This document shows, in pieces, positions 18,461 to 26,822 of a stretch of 46,691 nt of DNA. The translations under genes and the position numbers were made by a program. Each line of letters begins with the position of its first letter. The first letter of the stretch is position 1. The notes under the pieces are model-generated. The model saw only the letters and a program-made list of their open reading frames with translations. It was not told the origin of the DNA and ran no database searches. The stretch spans positions 1 through 46,691 of the forward strand of contig JABMQH010000068.1 of NCBI GenBank assembly GCA_013203355.1. Reading direction: 5' to 3'. The DNA is from Candidatus Omnitrophota bacterium (GTDB lineage: Bacteria > Omnitrophota > Gorgyraeia > JABMQH01).

Positions 18461-18961
18461 TTATTTCCTTTTTGCCCTGATGGCGCACAAAATAGCAAAC
18501 CCTGCCGCCACAATAAACAAACCCATTGCGCCTACCACCTCTTCTTGCTTTATGGGATGCAAAACGCGAAAACCTTCCCTTACCTTTATAAAATTCACTA
18601 CATGGATATCAAGGTCACCTCCATGCTGCCGGCAGGCCCTATGAAAAACACCTTTTACTTGCAGTATATCACCTTTATAATTATATCCCCCTTTATATCT
18701 CACCAGATTATAGATCGGGCTTCTTCTTCCATATGCCCCTATTGCCTTCTTACCATCGTGTAAATTAACCCAAGCAAAATCTCCGCGCGCCATTACATCG
18801 CCGACAACCTCTCCCTGGTATTCTATAGTCTTCTTATCATACTTTCTTGCATTTTCAATCAATTCTGTGCTGGAAATAACCTCGGCGTTCGCCGTCGTGG
18901 TTACTCCTAAAATCAATAATATAAAAATAAAGGATTTTATGGGTGGTATAAAAATTCTCAT
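18461..18961 (-). CDS. Exported OB-fold protein with C-terminal TM
   Basis: Start at MRIFIPP (ATGA overlap with trkH stop); signal peptide, OB-like EYQGEVVGDVMARGDFAWVNLHDG...GDILQVKGVFHRAC, C-terminal hydrophobic segment. Confidence 0.65.
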   Translation of the reverse strand: MRIFIPPIKSFIFILLILGVTTTANAEVISSTELIENARKYDKKTIEYQGEVVGDVMARGDFAWVNLHDGKKAIGAYGRRSPIYNLVRYKGGYNYKGDILQVKGVFHRACRQHGGDLDIHVVNFIKVREGFRVLHPIKQEEVVGAMGLFIVAAGFAILCAIRAKRK

Positions 18962-20460
18962 TTCCGCCCCTTTACCAACGCGACAATAAACCCAATAAAT
19001 GCGAACACCGATATAAATTCCAGCCTCCCAAGCCACATCTGAACCATATAAGTAAGCTTTAGCAAGTTAGGCATCGAGGCCTGCGTAATGCCGCAAGAAA
19101 GGCCTACATTCGCCGTAGCTGATACGGATTCGAATAGGGCCTCAATCGGAGAATACCCAAAAAGCATCCCGATTACCGCGCCTCCGAAATACACTAAAAG
19201 ATAGCATAATATAATTGTTGCCGCCACCCTTACGTGCTTATTTTCTAAAACCATATCCTTTATATGGTGAAATGTCTGGACTACAACTCCATCCCCCGGA
19301 GTCATGATCTTCTTGATATCCTGGCGCAGGGCCTTAAACATAATCCCTATTCTCAATGCCTTTATGCCGCCTGCCGTAGAGCAAGCGCATCCACCTAAGG
19401 CCATGGCAATAATGGTAGTGGCCATAGCCAAGCCTCCCCACTCCAGGACAAACTGCCTTCCATAAATTGTTGAATAGCCAGCGCCTACATGAGCGGAGAT
19501 TAGCTGATAGAAACCTTTCCTGAATAAGGATACCGCCTCCGGATATACCCCCAGCCGAGAAAGTCCGACTGCGCAAAGCGAGAATGTAGTTAATATGGTA
19601 ATAAGAATGGTAACTACCTCGATATTTTTAAATATCTCTTTTTTGTTCCCTGTCCAAACGGCATAATGAAGCTTAAAGTTTAATGCGCCGAGGGTCATCA
19701 AACTGATAGTTATAATCTCAAACGCGATACTATGGTAATACAGGATATTCTGCGATTGTGGTGCAAAACCTCCCGTATCCCATGCGGACATAAATATCCA
19801 CATCCCGTGAAGAAATGCCCTCACGACGGGCAGGCCTTCATAGACACCGATTATGGTAAGGGCAGCCGTACCTACGCCTAAATACACGAGGCTGACGGTC
19901 CAGATAAATCTTGCTGTATGAATAACGTTTGGGAGGATCTTCTCTTCTCTTGCCTCGCCTACATACATAGTGAATGTGCCGGAGGCCTTTATTAAAAATG
20001 TAAGCGCGACAACAATTATACCCTGACCACCTATAAACATTATAAAATGCCGCCACATATTATGTGAATTGGCAAGATGGTCCAAATCCCCTATTAGGGT
20101 AAGACCGGTAGTTGCAAATCCGCTCATTGTATCAAAACAGGTATCGAGGAAGGTTAAAAAATGCCCGCTCAGATATAGCGGTATTGCGCTTAAAAAGGTA
20201 GCAACCAGCCAGCTTAATGCGGCTACGATCATCCCATGCATCCAGCCCAACTCCTCTTTTGTATAAAATACCCTCACGAAGAAAAACCCGAATGAAAGAG
20301 AGGCCATCATGCCAATCAAAAAATCAAACGCTGCATCCCATTCCTTGAATACAAGGCTCACAAGCAGCGGCACAAGCATCAGAAGCCCTATACCTATGAT
20401 CACCTTGCCGAGGTAATAGCAGATAATCTTTATATCGTTGTATCTGGGTCTTAGTATCAT
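18958..20460 (-). CDS. trkH: Trk-type potassium uptake protein, membrane subunit
   Basis: DTMSGFATTGLTL, SAWDTGGFAPQS, GGCACSTAGGIKALR, SATANVGLSCG selectivity-filter repeats; SD GGAGG 9 nt upstream of ATG. Confidence 0.95.
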   Translation of the reverse strand: MILRPRYNDIKIICYYLGKVIIGIGLLMLVPLLVSLVFKEWDAAFDFLIGMMASLSFGFFFVRVFYTKEELGWMHGMIVAALSWLVATFLSAIPLYLSGHFLTFLDTCFDTMSGFATTGLTLIGDLDHLANSHNMWRHFIMFIGGQGIIVVALTFLIKASGTFTMYVGEAREEKILPNVIHTARFIWTVSLVYLGVGTAALTIIGVYEGLPVVRAFLHGMWIFMSAWDTGGFAPQSQNILYYHSIAFEIITISLMTLGALNFKLHYAVWTGNKKEIFKNIEVVTILITILTTFSLCAVGLSRLGVYPEAVSLFRKGFYQLISAHVGAGYSTIYGRQFVLEWGGLAMATTIIAMALGGCACSTAGGIKALRIGIMFKALRQDIKKIMTPGDGVVVQTFHHIKDMVLENKHVRVAATIILCYLLVYFGGAVIGMLFGYSPIEALFESVSATANVGLSCGITQASMPNLLKLTYMVQMWLGRLEFISVFAFIGFIVALVKGRK

Positions 20461-20564
20461 CCCGTTAGACCTCCAAACACCGCTATATTTAATACCTCGG
20501 ATATATTATACAGTACCATATTTTTTATACACAAAACAGAACGTGTCTGAAGAGGTCTAACGGG
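20461..20564 (-). promoter_or_regulatory. 13-bp perfect inverted repeat (78-nt loop) covering the trkH ribosome-binding site
   Basis: CCCGTTAGACCTC 20461-20473 and GAGGTCTAACGGG 20552-20564; TATAAT on minus strand at 20510-20505 within the loop. Confidence 0.75.
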
Positions 20565-20566
20565 AA

Positions 20567-20704
20567 TCATTTAGAGAACCATCTGGATATAAAAAAGCCG
20601 ATTATAAAAACAACGCCCATCATTACTAATGTCGCAAAGACCTCGACAAATATGCCTCCGATCCTTTTAAGCAATAATGATATTGATCCTTCCCGTTTTC
20701 TCAT
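20567..20704 (-). CDS. 45-aa small single-TM membrane protein in the trk operon
   Basis: Not in the ORF track; MRKREGSISLLLKRIGGIFVEVFATLVMMGVVFIIGFFISRWFSK*; TGATG overlap with trkA stop codon. Confidence 0.75.
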   Translation of the reverse strand: MRKREGSISLLLKRIGGIFVEVFATLVMMGVVFIIGFFISRWFSK

Positions 20705-21372
20705 CAGCCCTTCACAACCCCCAGAAGCGTATCTAAGAGCTTACGCTCATTTTCTATCGTCGTAAGAGCAATAATATCATCTCCTGCCTTAAGAACGGTG
20801 TCGCCTTTTGGAATAGTTACCTCGCCCCCCCTCAGTATCGAAACCAACACGGAATCCTTTGGGATCTGCATATCCATAACCTGTTTGCCGACGACGGGGG
20901 ACTCGTTCGTCAGGTCAATCCTTACTATGGAAAGCTTGCCTCTCTTAAATGTCATAAGTTTTACGATGTCCTCGAATGATGCCTCCTCTTCTATTACTGT
21001 GGCAATGAGGGAGGTACCATCAACCGGTACATCTATGCCGAGCTCTGAAAAGATGCGCGTATTTTTTGAATTATTGACGCGGGCAACTGTGCGCGAGACA
21101 TCAAATATGTTTTTTGAAAGCTGACAGATTATTAGATTGTCCTCGTCTTCGCCTGTAACCGCGGCGAGCACATCGGCCCTTTTGATACCGGCTTCTTCCA
21201 AGAACGTCGGGTCGCAGGCGTCTCCGTTTATAACCAGGATATTCTGCTCCTTGGCGATCTCATCGCAAACCTCTTTATCCTTCTCAATCAATGCAACGGT
21301 ATGTTTATTACTTATCAACCTCTTTGCTAAATAAAAACCAACATTTCCACCACCAGCTATAAGGATATACAT
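20704..21372 (-). CDS. trkA: TrkA-type K+ uptake regulator (RCK N + C domains)
   Basis: MYILIAGGGNVGFYLAKRL, VINGDACDPTFLEEAGI, TrkA-C region. Confidence 0.93.
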   Translation of the reverse strand: MYILIAGGGNVGFYLAKRLISNKHTVALIEKDKEVCDEIAKEQNILVINGDACDPTFLEEAGIKRADVLAAVTGEDEDNLIICQLSKNIFDVSRTVARVNNSKNTRIFSELGIDVPVDGTSLIATVIEEEASFEDIVKLMTFKRGKLSIVRIDLTNESPVVGKQVMDMQIPKDSVLVSILRGGEVTIPKGDTVLKAGDDIIALTTIENERKLLDTLLGVVKG

Positions 21373-21384
21373 GTGCCCTCCGCC

Positions 21385-22029
21385 TTATACCCCAAAAATC
21401 TTTTTGATCTTTAAAAGGGATACCGTTTTTACTATGCCCATTAGGAGGTCTCCCTTTTCCAATACCGTATCTTGTTTCGGTATTATGGCATTTTTCCTTC
21501 TTACTATTGTAGCGACAAGAAACTCATCTGATATGTTTACGTCGCAAATCTTTTTGCCGATCAGTTCCTTCCCGACCGGGATATTTATTACACCAAGCTC
21601 ACCCGTCTCAATCAAAAAACCCGTGAAATGGCTCTCGATTATCTTATCTCTCAACATAGCCGCAAATAAGATAGTACCACTTATTACATCTAGGCCCAGA
21701 TGCTTATAAATATTGGCCCTCTTCGGGTCATAGATCCTTGCGATAACCTTTGGGACTTTAAAAATAGTTTTTGCTACCTGCGCAGACATTATGTTGGTAT
21801 TGTCGCCGTTTGTTACCACACAAAATGCATCCGCCTTCTCAACACCTGCCTCTTTCAGAATCTCGGAATCATAACCATTACCTGTCAGGGTAATACCGTT
21901 AAAGGTTGGGCCGAGTTTGTGGAAACTCTTGTGGTTTTTATCTATTATCACAACATCGTGCCCTTCCTTCTGAAGAAGGTTTGCCAACTCAGAGCCAACC
22001 CTTCCGCAGCCCACGATTATTATATACAT
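21385..22029 (-). CDS. Second TrkA-type RCK protein
   Basis: MYIIIVGCGRVGSELANLLQKEGHDVVIID, GNGYDSEILKEAGVEKADAF. Confidence 0.92.
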   Translation of the reverse strand: MYIIIVGCGRVGSELANLLQKEGHDVVIIDKNHKSFHKLGPTFNGITLTGNGYDSEILKEAGVEKADAFCVVTNGDNTNIMSAQVAKTIFKVPKVIARIYDPKRANIYKHLGLDVISGTILFAAMLRDKIIESHFTGFLIETGELGVINIPVGKELIGKKICDVNISDEFLVATIVRRKNAIIPKQDTVLEKGDLLMGIVKTVSLLKIKKIFGV

Positions 22030-22038
22030 TTGGGCCTC

Positions 22039-22383
22039 CTATTTTATAAGCGCTACCAGCTTATCAAATGCCGCGACGTCTTTCACCGCGAGTTCAGCAA
22101 GCATCTTTCTGTTTATAGCTACCTTCGCTTTAGTAAGCCCACCTATAAATTTGCTGTAGGAAATTCCTCTCTGTCTGCAGGCAGCAGTGATCCTTGCAAT
22201 CCAAAGCCTTCTAAAGTCGCCCTTTTTGGCACGTCTGTCACGCCAGGCATACATCATCCCTTTTTGGATGGTCTCTTTTGCCATTCGATAACGAGAGTGT
22301 CTTCCGCCCCATTGTCCTTTGGCAAGTTTCAAAACCCTTTTATGTCGCCTCCTTGTCGAAACTGAAGTCCTTACCCTTGGCAT
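22039..22383 (-). CDS. rplT: 50S ribosomal protein L20
   Basis: RRRHKRVLKLAKGQWGGRHSRYRMAKETI...RRLWIARITAACRQRGISYSKFI. Confidence 0.98.
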   Translation of the reverse strand: MPRVRTSVSTRRRHKRVLKLAKGQWGGRHSRYRMAKETIQKGMMYAWRDRRAKKGDFRRLWIARITAACRQRGISYSKFIGGLTKAKVAINRKMLAELAVKDVAAFDKLVALIK

Positions 22384-22415
22384 TTTATTATATTCCTCCT
22401 ATTCTTAGAATTTAT

Positions 22416-22613
22416 TCATCCATACGGAAGCATTCGTGCAATTGTTTTTGCATCAGCCCCATGCACCAAAGCCGATTTTGAAAGTTTTCTTTTCCTCTTA
22501 GAAGATTTCCACGATAAGAGATGGCCCTTAAAGGCCTTCCTTCTCTTTATCTTCCCACTCTTTGTAAGTTTAAACCTTTTCGCTACGCTTTTTCTTGTCT
22601 TTAACTTTGGCAT
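22416..22613 (-). CDS. rpmI: 50S ribosomal protein L35
   Basis: [33 protein letters not shown]. Confidence 0.97.
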   Translation of the reverse strand: MPKLKTRKSVAKRFKLTKSGKIKRRKAFKGHLLSWKSSKRKRKLSKSALVHGADAKTIARMLPYG

Positions 22614-22638
22614 CCTTATCCTCCATCCATCATATTTT

Positions 22639-23154
22639 TTATTTTACCTTCGGCCTGAATGTCATTACTATAGTCCTTCCAAACATCCTCTTCGGCGGCT
22701 CCTCTACTTCACCTATATCGGCGACCTCTTTCATGATCCTGTTCAAAACAGCTCCGCCCCTCTCCATATGCTGGACCTCTCGGCCGCGGAACACAACAGT
22801 AAGTTTTATCTTGTCGCCTCTTTCCAAAAATCTCCTTAGGTGGTTAAGTTTTACCTGATAATCATGTTCCTCGATATTTGGCTTTAGTTTTAATTCCTTA
22901 ACGTGAATCACGTGCTGCTTCTTCCTGGCCTCACGTTGTTTTTTCGCCTGCTCATATTTGTATTTCGGGTAATCCATGATCCTGCATACAGGCGGGTTCG
23001 TATCCGGGGCGACTTCAACCAAATCCAGCCCTGCTTCCTCTGCGCGCTTTAAAGCTATCTGCGTCTGGATTACACCGACCTGCTCTCCATTTTGGTCAAT
23101 CACCCTTACTTCTCTCACCCTAATGCGATAATTTACTCTTGTTTCTCGTGCGAT
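22639..23154 (-). CDS. infC: Translation initiation factor IF-3 with likely AUC start
   Basis: Extended N-terminus [28 protein letters not shown] is in frame upstream of the track ORF; aaGGAGGT lies just upstream of ATC at 23154. Confidence 0.85.
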   Translation of the reverse strand: MARETRVNYRIRVREVRVIDQNGEQVGVIQTQIALKRAEEAGLDLVEVAPDTNPPVCRIMDYPKYKYEQAKKQREARKKQHVIHVKELKLKPNIEEHDYQVKLNHLRRFLERGDKIKLTVVFRGREVQHMERGGAVLNRIMKEVADIGEVEEPPKRMFGRTIVMTFRPKVK

Positions 23155-23172
23155 ATATACCTCCTTGTTTTG

Positions 23173-24900
23173 TTATTTCTTTTCCTTTATATCTTTTAAA
23201 ATTCTATCTATAAAATCTTCTAGTTTTGATTTGCCTTCATCCTTCACCCGAGATCTTACAGATACCACCCTGCCGGATACCTCTTTCTCGCCGACAATAA
23301 GCATATAAGGGACCTTTTGAAGCTGTGCTGCTCTAATCTTATAACTTAATGTTTCGTTCTGGTCATAAACCTCTGTCCTTATATCCTGATCCGCTAGTTT
23401 ATTTTTAATCTCATGCGCATAATCTTTCTGCTTATCCGTTATCGAGATGATCGCTGTCTGAACCGGTGAAAGCCAAACAGGCAGCGCGCCTGCGTAATGC
23501 TCTAAAAGCGCGCCGATAAACCTTTCCATGCTTCCCAAGATAACCCGGTGAAGCATAACGGGCCTGTATTCCTTCCCGTCCTGACCGATGTATGCTAAGT
23601 CAAATCGTTCCGGGAGCGCAAAGTCGCACTGGATGGTGGCACATTGCCAAAAACGGCCTAAGGCATCCTTTAATTTTATATCTATCTTCGGCCCGTAAAA
23701 AGCGCCTTCGCCTTCATTGACCTGATATTTTATACCTTTTTTGTCCAAGGCGCCCACAAGCGCATCATGGCTATCCTTCCAGATTTTATCGGTCCCTATG
23801 GATTTAAGGGGCCTCGTCGAAAGCTCCACCATAAACTCATTAAACCCAAAAGCCTTCATGGCAAAACTTACAAAATCTATCACGCCCGTTATCTCATCTA
23901 TTAATTGTTCCGGCAGACAGAATATATGAGCGTCGTCTTGAGTAAACCCGCGCACACGAAGCAAGCCGTGCAATACGCCGCTCTTTTCATACCGGTATAC
24001 GGTGCCCAACTCAAATAGCTTGATGGGCAACTCCTTATAGCTTCTTGTCTTTGACTTATATATAAGCATATGGCCGGGGCAGTTCATCGGCTTCACAGCA
24101 TATTCCTGGTTTTCTATCTTGAAGGTATACATAAGGTCTTTGTAATATTCGTAGTGCCCCGAGCGAACCCATATGTCGGATTTTAAAATATGCGGCCCTA
24201 TGACTATGTGATAACCACGCTTAAGGTGTTCTTTCTTTTCCCAGTCTTCGATTATAGTGCGCAGCAATCCTCCCTTGGGGTGATATAGCGGCAAGCCGGC
24301 ACCCATTTCATTATGGAAGCTAAAATATTCTAATGTCTTTCCGAGTTTTCTATGGTCACGTCTTTGGGCCTCTTCCAGAAATTGTATATAATCATCCAAT
24401 TCTTTCTGTGAAGCAAAGGCGGTGCCATAAATTCTCTGTAGCATCGGGTTCGTCTCGATCCCCTTCCAATACGCGCCGGCAATAGTCAAAAGTTTAAATA
24501 TCTTAACCTCACCGGCATTAGAGATGTGGGGCCCCTTGCACAGATCTATGAAACTACCATGTTTATAGACAGATACTTCTTTATCGGGCAAGTCTCGGAT
24601 GAGCTCAACCTTATACTTCTCCCCCATTTTTTCAAAGAGCGCTATCGCCTTCTCTTTAGGCATCATCTCTTTTTGGAAAGGGTCGTTTGCTTTCGCGATC
24701 TCCTTCATCTTCTTTTCTATTTTTTCCAAATCATCAGGTGTAAAAGGGGTTTCTCTTTCAAAATCATAATAGAACCCCTTCTCTATTGCCGGGCCAATGC
24801 CTAATTTCACGTCGGGGCATAACTGTTTTACCGCATCAGCCATTATATGTGATGCGCTATGTCTTAATGCCTCGATGTCCATGCTAATTTTTTTACTCAC
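23173..24900 (-). CDS. thrS: Threonyl-tRNA synthetase (no TGS domain)
   Basis: LRHSASHIMADAVKQL, MNCPGHMLIYKS, HRVILGSMERFIGALLEHYAG. Confidence 0.97.
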   Translation of the reverse strand: MSKKISMDIEALRHSASHIMADAVKQLCPDVKLGIGPAIEKGFYYDFERETPFTPDDLEKIEKKMKEIAKANDPFQKEMMPKEKAIALFEKMGEKYKVELIRDLPDKEVSVYKHGSFIDLCKGPHISNAGEVKIFKLLTIAGAYWKGIETNPMLQRIYGTAFASQKELDDYIQFLEEAQRRDHRKLGKTLEYFSFHNEMGAGLPLYHPKGGLLRTIIEDWEKKEHLKRGYHIVIGPHILKSDIWVRSGHYEYYKDLMYTFKIENQEYAVKPMNCPGHMLIYKSKTRSYKELPIKLFELGTVYRYEKSGVLHGLLRVRGFTQDDAHIFCLPEQLIDEITGVIDFVSFAMKAFGFNEFMVELSTRPLKSIGTDKIWKDSHDALVGALDKKGIKYQVNEGEGAFYGPKIDIKLKDALGRFWQCATIQCDFALPERFDLAYIGQDGKEYRPVMLHRVILGSMERFIGALLEHYAGALPVWLSPVQTAIISITDKQKDYAHEIKNKLADQDIRTEVYDQNETLSYKIRAAQLQKVPYMLIVGEKEVSGRVVSVRSRVKDEGKSKLEDFIDRILKDIKEKK

Positions 24901-24923
24901 TTAATCTCCTCTGGCCCTATATA

Positions 24924-25000
24924 TGGTGGGCGGTACAGGGTTCGAACCTGTGACCTCCACGATGTCAACGTGGCGCGCTAACCAGCTGCGCCAACCGCCC
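24924..25000 (-). tRNA. tRNA-Val(GAC), CCA encoded
   Basis: GGGCGGT...ACCGCCCACCA acceptor; anticodon arm CCACG-TTGACAT-CGTGG; GGTTCGAACCC T arm. Confidence 0.95.
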
Positions 25001-25046
25001 TAAAAAACTGTCTCTCGCGCTGCGGGCACGACGTGGCTGGTTTTTT

Positions 25047-25077
25047 TTAAAGGGGAAACGGGGGGTTTCCCCTTTAA
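25047..25077. repeat. Perfect hairpin TTAAAGGGGAAAC-GGGGG-GTTTCCCCTTTAA
   Basis: 13-bp arms read directly. Confidence 0.8.
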
Positions 25078-25130
25078 TATATCCCCTTCCTTACCTGATT
25101 ATTAGCCACTGTCTTGTATCCGCAGACCAT

Positions 25131-25163
25131 CTTAAAGAAGGGAACGTAGTTCCCTTCTTTAAG
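25131..25163. repeat. Perfect hairpin CTTAAAGAAGGGAAC-GTA-GTTCCCTTCTTTAAG
   Basis: 15-bp arms, 3-nt loop, read directly. Confidence 0.85.
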
Positions 25164-25166
25164 TAA

Positions 25167-25282
25167 TCATCCTTCCTAAAAGGAGTGCTTCTTGTCATTG
25201 CGATATGAGACTAAAGCTGTAGACCGTGAAACAATCTCAAAAAATCATCCCTCCTAAGAGGAAGTCATCTTTCCTAAAAGAA
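25167..25282. repeat. Three copies of TCATCYYTCCTAARAGRA (25167-25184, 25245-25262, 25265-25282)
   Basis: Direct comparison; two further inverted copies at 46574-46591 and 46616-46633. Confidence 0.8.
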
Positions 25283-25291
25283 CTATCTTTG

Positions 25292-25375
25292 TGGGCAAGG
25301 AGGGAGTCGAACCCTCATGGTTTATACAACCAACGGATTTTAAGTCCGTCGTGTCTGCCATTCCACCACTCGCCC
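25292..25375 (-). tRNA. tRNA-Leu(TAA)
   Basis: GGGCGAG/CTTGCCC acceptor; anticodon arm ACGGA-CTTAAAA-TCCGT; long variable arm; GGTTCGACTCC. Confidence 0.93.
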
Positions 25376-25393
25376 TTCACGCTTACTGTGTTA

Positions 25394-25465
25394 AGGCGGC
25401 TTCCGGATTCGAACCGGAGTATAGGAGTTTTGCAGACTCCTGCCTTACCACTTGGCTAAGCCGCC
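25394..25465 (-). tRNA. tRNA-Cys(GCA)
   Basis: GGCGGCT/AGCCGCC acceptor; anticodon arm GGAGT-CTGCAAA-ACTCC; GGTTCGAATCC. Confidence 0.94.
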
Positions 25466-25481
25466 GTTTGATTTAAAAGAG

Positions 25482-26021
25482 CTATAAAATTTTACCTGCG
25501 GCCTTTATAATATCGGCAACATCCGACATGCAGCCAATTGCTTCATACCCACAAGCAAGTCTTCCCACCCTCGGCCCGATGAATTTATAGCCAATCTTTT
25601 TAAGCTTAGAAATATTTTCCTGTACGATTTTATTATTGTACATCACATCGTTCATTGCAGGTGCAATCAAAACTGGCGCCTTTGAGGCAATGACCGTGCA
25701 ACAGAGAAGACTGTCACATATGCCGCCTGCCAGCTTCCCGATCACATTTGCTGTGGCCGGTGCGAGCAAAATCAAATCTGCCCTTTTTGCCAAAGAGATA
25801 TGTTTTGCATCCCACTCCTCCGGGATTTCAAACATATCAGAATAGACTCTGTTTCCGGATAGTGTCTGTAATGTAAGCGGCGAAATAAACTCTATCGCCT
25901 CTTTTGTCATAACGACAAATACCTCGCAGCCCTTCTTCCCTAGACTGGAAACAAGATCCGCGGCCTTATAGCTTGCAATCGAGCCCGATACACCTAATAC
26001 TATTGTCTTTTTGCGTTTCAT
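25482..26021 (-). CDS. Flavoprotein, phosphopantothenoylcysteine decarboxylase domain only (CoaC/Dfp N-terminal half)
   Basis: VLGVSGSIASYKAADLVSSL, ISPLTLQTLSGN, HISLAKRADLILLAPATANVIGKLAGGICDSLL, APAMNDVMY. Confidence 0.9.
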   Translation of the reverse strand: MKRKKTIVLGVSGSIASYKAADLVSSLGKKGCEVFVVMTKEAIEFISPLTLQTLSGNRVYSDMFEIPEEWDAKHISLAKRADLILLAPATANVIGKLAGGICDSLLCCTVIASKAPVLIAPAMNDVMYNNKIVQENISKLKKIGYKFIGPRVGRLACGYEAIGCMSDVADIIKAAGKIL

Positions 26022-26044
26022 TTTATTTTATTTCTGCGTGCCTT

Positions 26045-26275
26045 TTAAGCCTCTTTGGACTTATAGCTTATTTTACCTTCTTCTATCTCTTTTATGGCAA
26101 TGGATGCCAATTTTGTGTTCGGAGGGGTGTCGACCAGTTTTTCTTTTCCCTCGTTTAATTCCAATGTCCTCCTTGAAGCCAAAATAGTAAGTTTATACCT
26201 TGAGCCCACTTTTTGCATTAACTCCTCCATTTGAAAAGAAATCATAACGTCACCCTTTTCTGCAGCGCTCGGCAA
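26045..26275 (-). CDS. rpoZ: RNA polymerase omega subunit
   Basis: GSRYKLTILASRRTLELN...TKLASIAIKEIEEGKISY; next to gmk. Confidence 0.8.
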   Translation of the reverse strand: MPSAAEKGDVMISFQMEELMQKVGSRYKLTILASRRTLELNEGKEKLVDTPPNTKLASIAIKEIEEGKISYKSKEA

Positions 26276-26822
26276 TAACTATATCCTTTAGCTTAGAGAC
26301 GGCGTTACTTATACTGTCATTTACAACACAATAATCATATCTGTCCACATACGATAATTCCCTCTTTACAATTTTGAGTCTTTTGCTAATTTCTTTTTTG
26401 TTATCGGAATTGCGTTTTTTAAGCCGGCCTTTTAGCTCCTTTATCGACGGCGGTGCAATGAAGATCAGGATGCTTTTAGGGTAGAGCCTCTTTACATTAA
26501 CCGCGCCTTTTACATCAATGCTAAGCAGAATGTCTTTCCCTTTTTTCAATAAATTAGAAACGTTTTTTTTCGGAGTACCATAATACCAGCCATATGTTTT
26601 TGTCCACTCTAAAAAACCGTTTCTTTTTACTTGCTTCTGAAAACCGGCCTTCGATACAAAATAATAATCCCTGCCGTTTCTCTCCCCCGTTCTCCTCGGC
26701 CTAGTCGTCATTGACACGGAATAAGCCAACCCCAGTTTGCCCTTAAGCAGCCTCTTGCAAAGTGTAGTCTTCCCGCACCCGCTCGGTGCTGATATGATAA
26801 ACAATTTGGCCTTTCTACTCAA
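26250..26822 (-). CDS. gmk: Guanylate kinase
   Basis: FIISAPSGCGKTTLCKRLL, SVSMTTRPRRTGERNGRDYYF. Confidence 0.95.
   Translation of the reverse strand: MSRKAKLFIISAPSGCGKTTLCKRLLKGKLGLAYSVSMTTRPRRTGERNGRDYYFVSKAGFQKQVKRNGFLEWTKTYGWYYGTPKKNVSNLLKKGKDILLSIDVKGAVNVKRLYPKSILIFIAPPSIKELKGRLKKRNSDNKKEISKRLKIVKRELSYVDRYDYCVVNDSISNAVSKLKDIVIAERCRKG

Noticed and set aside
22905-22917. CACGTG in infC as a second parS
   Set aside because: Only the 6-bp core is present (AATCACGTGCTG); flanks are not palindromic.
25226-25476. ORFs 25226..25459 and 25291..25476 (ESNPHGLYNQRI..., VEPSWFIQPTDFKS...)
   Set aside because: They are antisense read-through of tRNA-Leu and tRNA-Cys, a common spurious ORF pattern.
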